From: Kaistia defluvii
GTDB taxonomy: Bacteria; Pseudomonadota; Alphaproteobacteria; Rhizobiales; Kaistiaceae
Length of the DNA: 64,000 nt
Reading direction: 5' to 3'
Assembly: GCF_040548815.1 (NCBI RefSeq)
Contig: NZ_JBEPSM010000002.1
Span: 1 to 64,000, forward strand
Part shown: positions 60,883 to 64,000 of the stretch, in pieces
How the letters are laid out: each line of letters starts with the position of its first letter
Numbering within the stretch: the stretch's first letter is position 1
Program-made: the position numbers and the translations under genes
The notes under the pieces: generated by a model
Seen by the model: the letters and a program-made list of their open reading frames with translations, nothing else
Told to the model about the DNA's origin: nothing
The model's database searches: none

Positions 60883-63642
60883 ATGGCCGCGCCGCTCGAA
60901 GTCTATCGCAGCAAGCGCGATTTCAAGGTCACCTCGGAGCCGGCAGGCGGCAAGGCCCCCAGGAATCGCAAAGCGGCCAAGGTCGAAGAGGCGGGCCACA
61001 GCTTCGTCATCCAGAAGCACGACGCCACGCGGCTGCACTACGATTTTCGCCTGGAGATGGACGGCGTCCTGAAAAGCTGGGCTGTGACCCGCGGCCCAAG
61101 CCTCGACCCTTCCGAAAAGCGCCTCGCTGTGCACGTCGAGGACCACCCGCTGGAATATGGCGGTTTCGAAGGGACTATTCCGAAGGGCGAGTATGGCGGT
61201 GGCACCGTGCTCGTCTGGGATCGCGGCAACTGGGAGCCGGTTGGTGACCCGCACAAGGGCTACGCCAAGGGGCATCTGGAATTCGAGTTGAAAGGCGAGA
61301 AGCTGCATGGCCGCTGGCACCTCGTGAAGATGCATGGCCGGCCGGGTGAGAAGCGCGAGAACTGGCTGCTGATCAAGGCCGAGGACGAGGCCGCCCGTCC
61401 GCCCGGTGCGCCGGATATCCTCGAGGAAATGCCGGATTCGGTGAAGACCGGCCGTGCGCTGGAAGATGTCGCGGGCGAAGAGCCCGGCTGGTCGTCCAAG
61501 ACCGGCAAGATCGAGCACGGCGAGGACGAAGCGGAAAAGGCCAAGCCTGCCCGCAAGGCGGGGGCGAAGGCAAAGCCCGAGGCCGCGGCAAAGCCGGCGG
61601 TAAAGGCCAAGCCTCCGACCAAAGCCAAAGCGCCGGCCAGGGCCAAGGCGGCTGGAAAAGATTCTTCCGCAAAGGCCGAAGCGGCGTCGGAGGACGAAGC
61701 CGAGCCTCCGCCGCCACTGCCGGACCCGGCCCAGTTCGAGGGCGCCAAGAAGATGGCCATGCCGGCCTCCATCGAGCCGGAATTGGCGACGCTTACCGAT
61801 ACGCCGCCCGCCGGCGAGCGCTGGATCCACGAGATCAAGTTCGACGGCTACCGGCTGCTCGCGCATGTCGCGGCCGGGCGGGTCAAGCTGCTCACCCGCA
61901 CGGGCCTCGACTGGACCAAGAAGTTTGGCAAGGAGGTCGCCGGCGCGCTGCAGGCGTTGCCGATCGGCACGGCCTGGATCGATGGCGAACTGGTGGTCGA
62001 GACGGATGGCGGCGCGTCGGATTTTTCGGCGCTGCAGGCCGATCTGAGCGAGGGGCGCTCGGATCGCTTCGTGTTTTATGTCTTCGACCTGCTCTATCTC
62101 GACGGATACGATCTTCGCGATTTGCCGCTTACCCAACGCCAGCAACTGCTGGCCCAAGTCGTGGCCCAGAGCGCGCCATGCCTGCGGCTCAGCCAGCATT
62201 TCGAGGATGATGGCGCGGTCGTGTTCCGTCATGCGAGCCGGCTGGGCCTCGAAGGCATCGTCTCCAAGGTGGCGGATTCGCCCTATCGTTCCGGCCGCAA
62301 CAAGAATTGGCTGAAGACGAAGAGTTCGAAGCGGCAGGAATTCGTCATCGGCGGCTATGTACCGTCGACGACCTCGCGTCGCGCCATTGGCTCGCTGGTG
62401 CTGGGCGTTCAGGACGGCGGGGCGCTTCAGCATGTCGGCCGCGTCGGCACCGGCTTTTCCGTGAGCGTGGCGGAGGATCTGTTCAAGACGCTCGAAAGGA
62501 TGCGGACCAGCGAAAGTCCGTTCGGCTCGCCGCTGACGGCGGAGGAGGGGCGTCAGGTGCGGTTCGTCCGGCCGGATCTGGTCGCCGAAGTCGAGTTCCG
62601 CGCCTGGACTGCGGATGGCCATCTCCGGCATGCGTCCTTTCGCGGACTGCGGGAGGACAAGCCGGCCGTCGAGATTACCCGGGAGACCGCTGCCATGGAT
62701 GAGAAGCCGGCGAGCAAGAAGAAGCCTGCGCGGGGAGGACCTGCGCGCTCCACCGTCAAGCTGACCCATCCCGACCGCGTCTACTGGCCGGATGCGGGCG
62801 TCACCAAGCAGGGCCTGGCCGACTACTATGCCGAGATATGGCCCTCGATCGCGCCCTATATCACTCATCGCCCCCTGTCATTGCTGCGCTGTCCGAGCGG
62901 CATCACGGGCGAGCAGTTCTTCCAGAAGAACGCCTGGAAGGGGCTGAACGAGGCAATCGTCCTGGTCGACGACCCGTCGACACAGGAAGTCGAGCAGCTG
63001 ATCAGCATCGAGGATCTCGACGGGCTGACGGCGCTGGTGCAATCGGCGGTGCTCGAAATCCATCCCTGGGGCTCGACGCTCGACGCCTGGGAGAAGCCGG
63101 ACATGATCATCCTGGATCTCGATCCCGGCGAGGGTACCGACTGGCAGGCGGTGATCGACGCGGCCCAGGAGGTCCGGCAGAGGCTGGCCGATGCGGGGCT
63201 CGCCGCCTTCGTCAAGACATCCGGCGGCAAGGGGCTGCATGTCGTGGCGCCGCTGGCGCCGAAGGCCGAATGGCCCGATATCAAGGCCTTCACCAAGGGG
63301 CTCGCCGACGCGATGGCGTCCGACAGCCCGGACCTCTACGTCTCGACCATCAGCAAGGCCAAGCGCCCCGGCAAGATCCTGATCGACTATCTGCGCAACC
63401 AGCGCGGCCAGACGGCGGTGGCGCCCTATTCGACCCGCGCGCGCCCTGGCGCGCCGGTTTCGGCGCCGCTCGCCTGGGAAGAATTGAGCCCGGCGATCGG
63501 CCCGGCCTATTTCACGGTGCTCAACATGCCGACCCGGCTGGCCTCGCTTGGCACCGTTCCCTGGGCCGATTTCCGCAAGGCGGCCAAGCCGCTGGAAATT
63601 GCTCCGGCCGGCAAAAAGAAGGCCCGGGCGGCCAAGAAGTAG
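60883..63642 (+). CDS. ligD: Multifunctional DNA ligase D (PE-ligase-polymerase)
   Basis: 919 residues, the complete three-domain LigD. 3'-phosphoesterase domain (about 1-190) with HDATRLHYDFRLE and RGPSLDP; a Lys/Ala/Pro-rich linker (about 210-280); ATP-dependent ligase with the nucleophile K319 in EIKFDGYR and IDGELVVE; polymerase/primase domain (about 620-900) starting at LTHPDRVYWPDAG, with the metal aspartates D745 and D747 in LDLDPGEG. It repairs double-strand breaks with Ku by trimming, filling and sealing ends. Translationally coupled to ku2. Confidence 0.96.
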   Translation: MAAPLEVYRSKRDFKVTSEPAGGKAPRNRKAAKVEEAGHSFVIQKHDATRLHYDFRLEMDGVLKSWAVTRGPSLDPSEKRLAVHVEDHPLEYGGFEGTIPKGEYGGGTVLVWDRGNWEPVGDPHKGYAKGHLEFELKGEKLHGRWHLVKMHGRPGEKRENWLLIKAEDEAARPPGAPDILEEMPDSVKTGRALEDVAGEEPGWSSKTGKIEHGEDEAEKAKPARKAGAKAKPEAAAKPAVKAKPPTKAKAPARAKAAGKDSSAKAEAASEDEAEPPPPLPDPAQFEGAKKMAMPASIEPELATLTDTPPAGERWIHEIKFDGYRLLAHVAAGRVKLLTRTGLDWTKKFGKEVAGALQALPIGTAWIDGELVVETDGGASDFSALQADLSEGRSDRFVFYVFDLLYLDGYDLRDLPLTQRQQLLAQVVAQSAPCLRLSQHFEDDGAVVFRHASRLGLEGIVSKVADSPYRSGRNKNWLKTKSSKRQEFVIGGYVPSTTSRRAIGSLVLGVQDGGALQHVGRVGTGFSVSVAEDLFKTLERMRTSESPFGSPLTAEEGRQVRFVRPDLVAEVEFRAWTADGHLRHASFRGLREDKPAVEITRETAAMDEKPASKKKPARGGPARSTVKLTHPDRVYWPDAGVTKQGLADYYAEIWPSIAPYITHRPLSLLRCPSGITGEQFFQKNAWKGLNEAIVLVDDPSTQEVEQLISIEDLDGLTALVQSAVLEIHPWGSTLDAWEKPDMIILDLDPGEGTDWQAVIDAAQEVRQRLADAGLAAFVKTSGGKGLHVVAPLAPKAEWPDIKAFTKGLADAMASDSPDLYVSTISKAKRPGKILIDYLRNQRGQTAVAPYSTRARPGAPVSAPLAWEELSPAIGPAYFTVLNMPTRLASLGTVPWADFRKAAKPLEIAPAGKKKARAAKK

Positions 63643-63677
63643 CGTCTCTCTTGGGCTCTAGCAGCTGGGTAGAAAGA

Positions 63678-63800
63678 CCCTCACCCTAGCCCTCTCCCGC
63701 GTGCGGGAGAGGGGATAGAGCTGCGCTGGATAAACTGCAGTTGGTGAAGCCCGCCGACCGAAAAGCCCTCTCCCGCGAGCGGGAGAGGGTGGGGTGAGGG
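63678..63800. repeat. Composite palindromic intergenic repeat (REP/BIME-like)
   Basis: Two hairpins CCCTCTCCCGC-2-GCGGGAGAGGG (63690-63713 and 63766-63789) in a larger inverted arrangement: CCCTCACCC at 63678 pairs with GGGGTGAGGG at 63791-63800. This CCCTC...GAGGG type of element is widespread between genes in alpha-proteobacteria and related groups. It separates ligD from the convergent permease gene and may act as terminator or mRNA stabiliser. Confidence 0.75.
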
Positions 63801-63821
63801 GCTTGCTTGAAGCTCGCTCCG

Positions 63822-64000
63822 CTACTTCACCGCGCCGGCCGTCAGGCCCTTAACGATGTAGCGCTCCAGGAAGATGCCGACGATGGCGAGCGGCGCGATC
63901 GCGGCCGTCGATAGCGCGGCCATCGACCACCAGTTGATGCCTTGCGAGCCGGTCTGGCTCGCTACCATCACCGGCAGCGTGTTGGCGTTGGTCGAGGTCA
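63822..64000 (-). CDS. Sugar ABC transporter permease, MalG type (3' part only)
   Basis: The last 59 codons of a minus-strand gene that enters from the right edge. The end of the translation (VASQTGSQGINWWSMAALS ... LERYIVKGLTAGAVK) is the typical C-terminus of MalG-like permeases, close in style to the other MalG-type protein of the window (LDRYVVRGLTFGSVKG). It belongs to another sugar uptake operon beyond the window. Confidence 0.85.
   Translation of the reverse strand, partial: TSTNANTLPVMVASQTGSQGINWWSMAALSTAAIAPLAIVGIFLERYIVKGLTAGAVK

Noticed and set aside
63678..63800. CRISPR-like appearance of the repeated CCCTCTCCCGC blocks
   Set aside because: Only two palindromic copies in inverted arrangement, no regular spacers and no cas genes; better explained as a REP/BIME-type element.

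Overview
The window is high-GC DNA with dense, mostly operonic genes and frequent GTG/TTG starts. Gene content suggests an alphaproteobacterium of the Hyphomicrobiales (rhizobial) type: two Ku proteins with a PE-ligase-polymerase LigD, an HWE histidine kinase, several ABC uptake operons with ROK/GntR regulators, and a fused CoxI-CoxIII oxidase. No rRNA, tRNA, CRISPR array, transposase or integrase was recognised. Genus cannot be set from sequence alone.

Left part (1-12 kb): an amino-acid decarboxylation and exchange island. It holds an aspartate 4-decarboxylase (aspD), an outer-membrane porin, and two AspT-family antiporters that bracket a large Orn/Lys/Arg decarboxylase. A two-helix K+ channel and a Ca2+/H+ antiporter follow. 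Decarboxylation in the cytoplasm plus substrate/product exchange is a classic way to consume protons and make proton motive force. An HdeA-like periplasmic acid chaperone at 34.5 kb fits an acid or energy stress theme.

12-24.6 kb: a ROK regulator and a PIG-L deacetylase face a Dpp/Opp-type ABC operon (binding protein, two permeases, two ATPases) with two interleaved amidohydrolases. A GntR/FCD regulator and a flavin-reductase-like protein close the block. A shared motif upstream of both the ABC operon and the GntR gene suggests that GntR controls both.

24.8-34 kb: a secreted amidohydrolase, an HXXEE membrane protein, Cu/Zn superoxide dismutase, and an alternative haem-copper oxidase cluster (CtaG, CopD-like, DUF2231, subunit II, fused subunit I-III, small membrane subunit).

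34-40 kb: HdeA, an HWE kinase with a stand-alone receiver protein, a DUF296 protein, an aldehyde dehydrogenase and small unknown proteins.

40.9-49.7 kb: a full kdp potassium-uptake operon, kdpFABCDE. It carries two extra small membrane ORFs (26 and 61 codons) and ends with a PtsN-like EIIA gene, which fits the known PtsN-KdpD link.

49.8-64 kb: the first ku gene with two small neighbours, then a sugar-type ABC operon with a Gfo/Idh/MocA oxidoreductase (minus strand). Divergent from it are a ROK regulator and a two-gene N,N-dimethylformamidase-like enzyme. Next come ku2-ligD, a palindromic intergenic repeat, and the 3' end of another sugar ABC permease. The ABC/dimethylformamidase block lies exactly between the two ku loci.

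The strongest candidates for something new are the AspT-OKR decarboxylase-AspT module, the small membrane proteins of the kdp operon with its PtsN gene, and the dimethylformamidase-like pair in a sugar-transport context.
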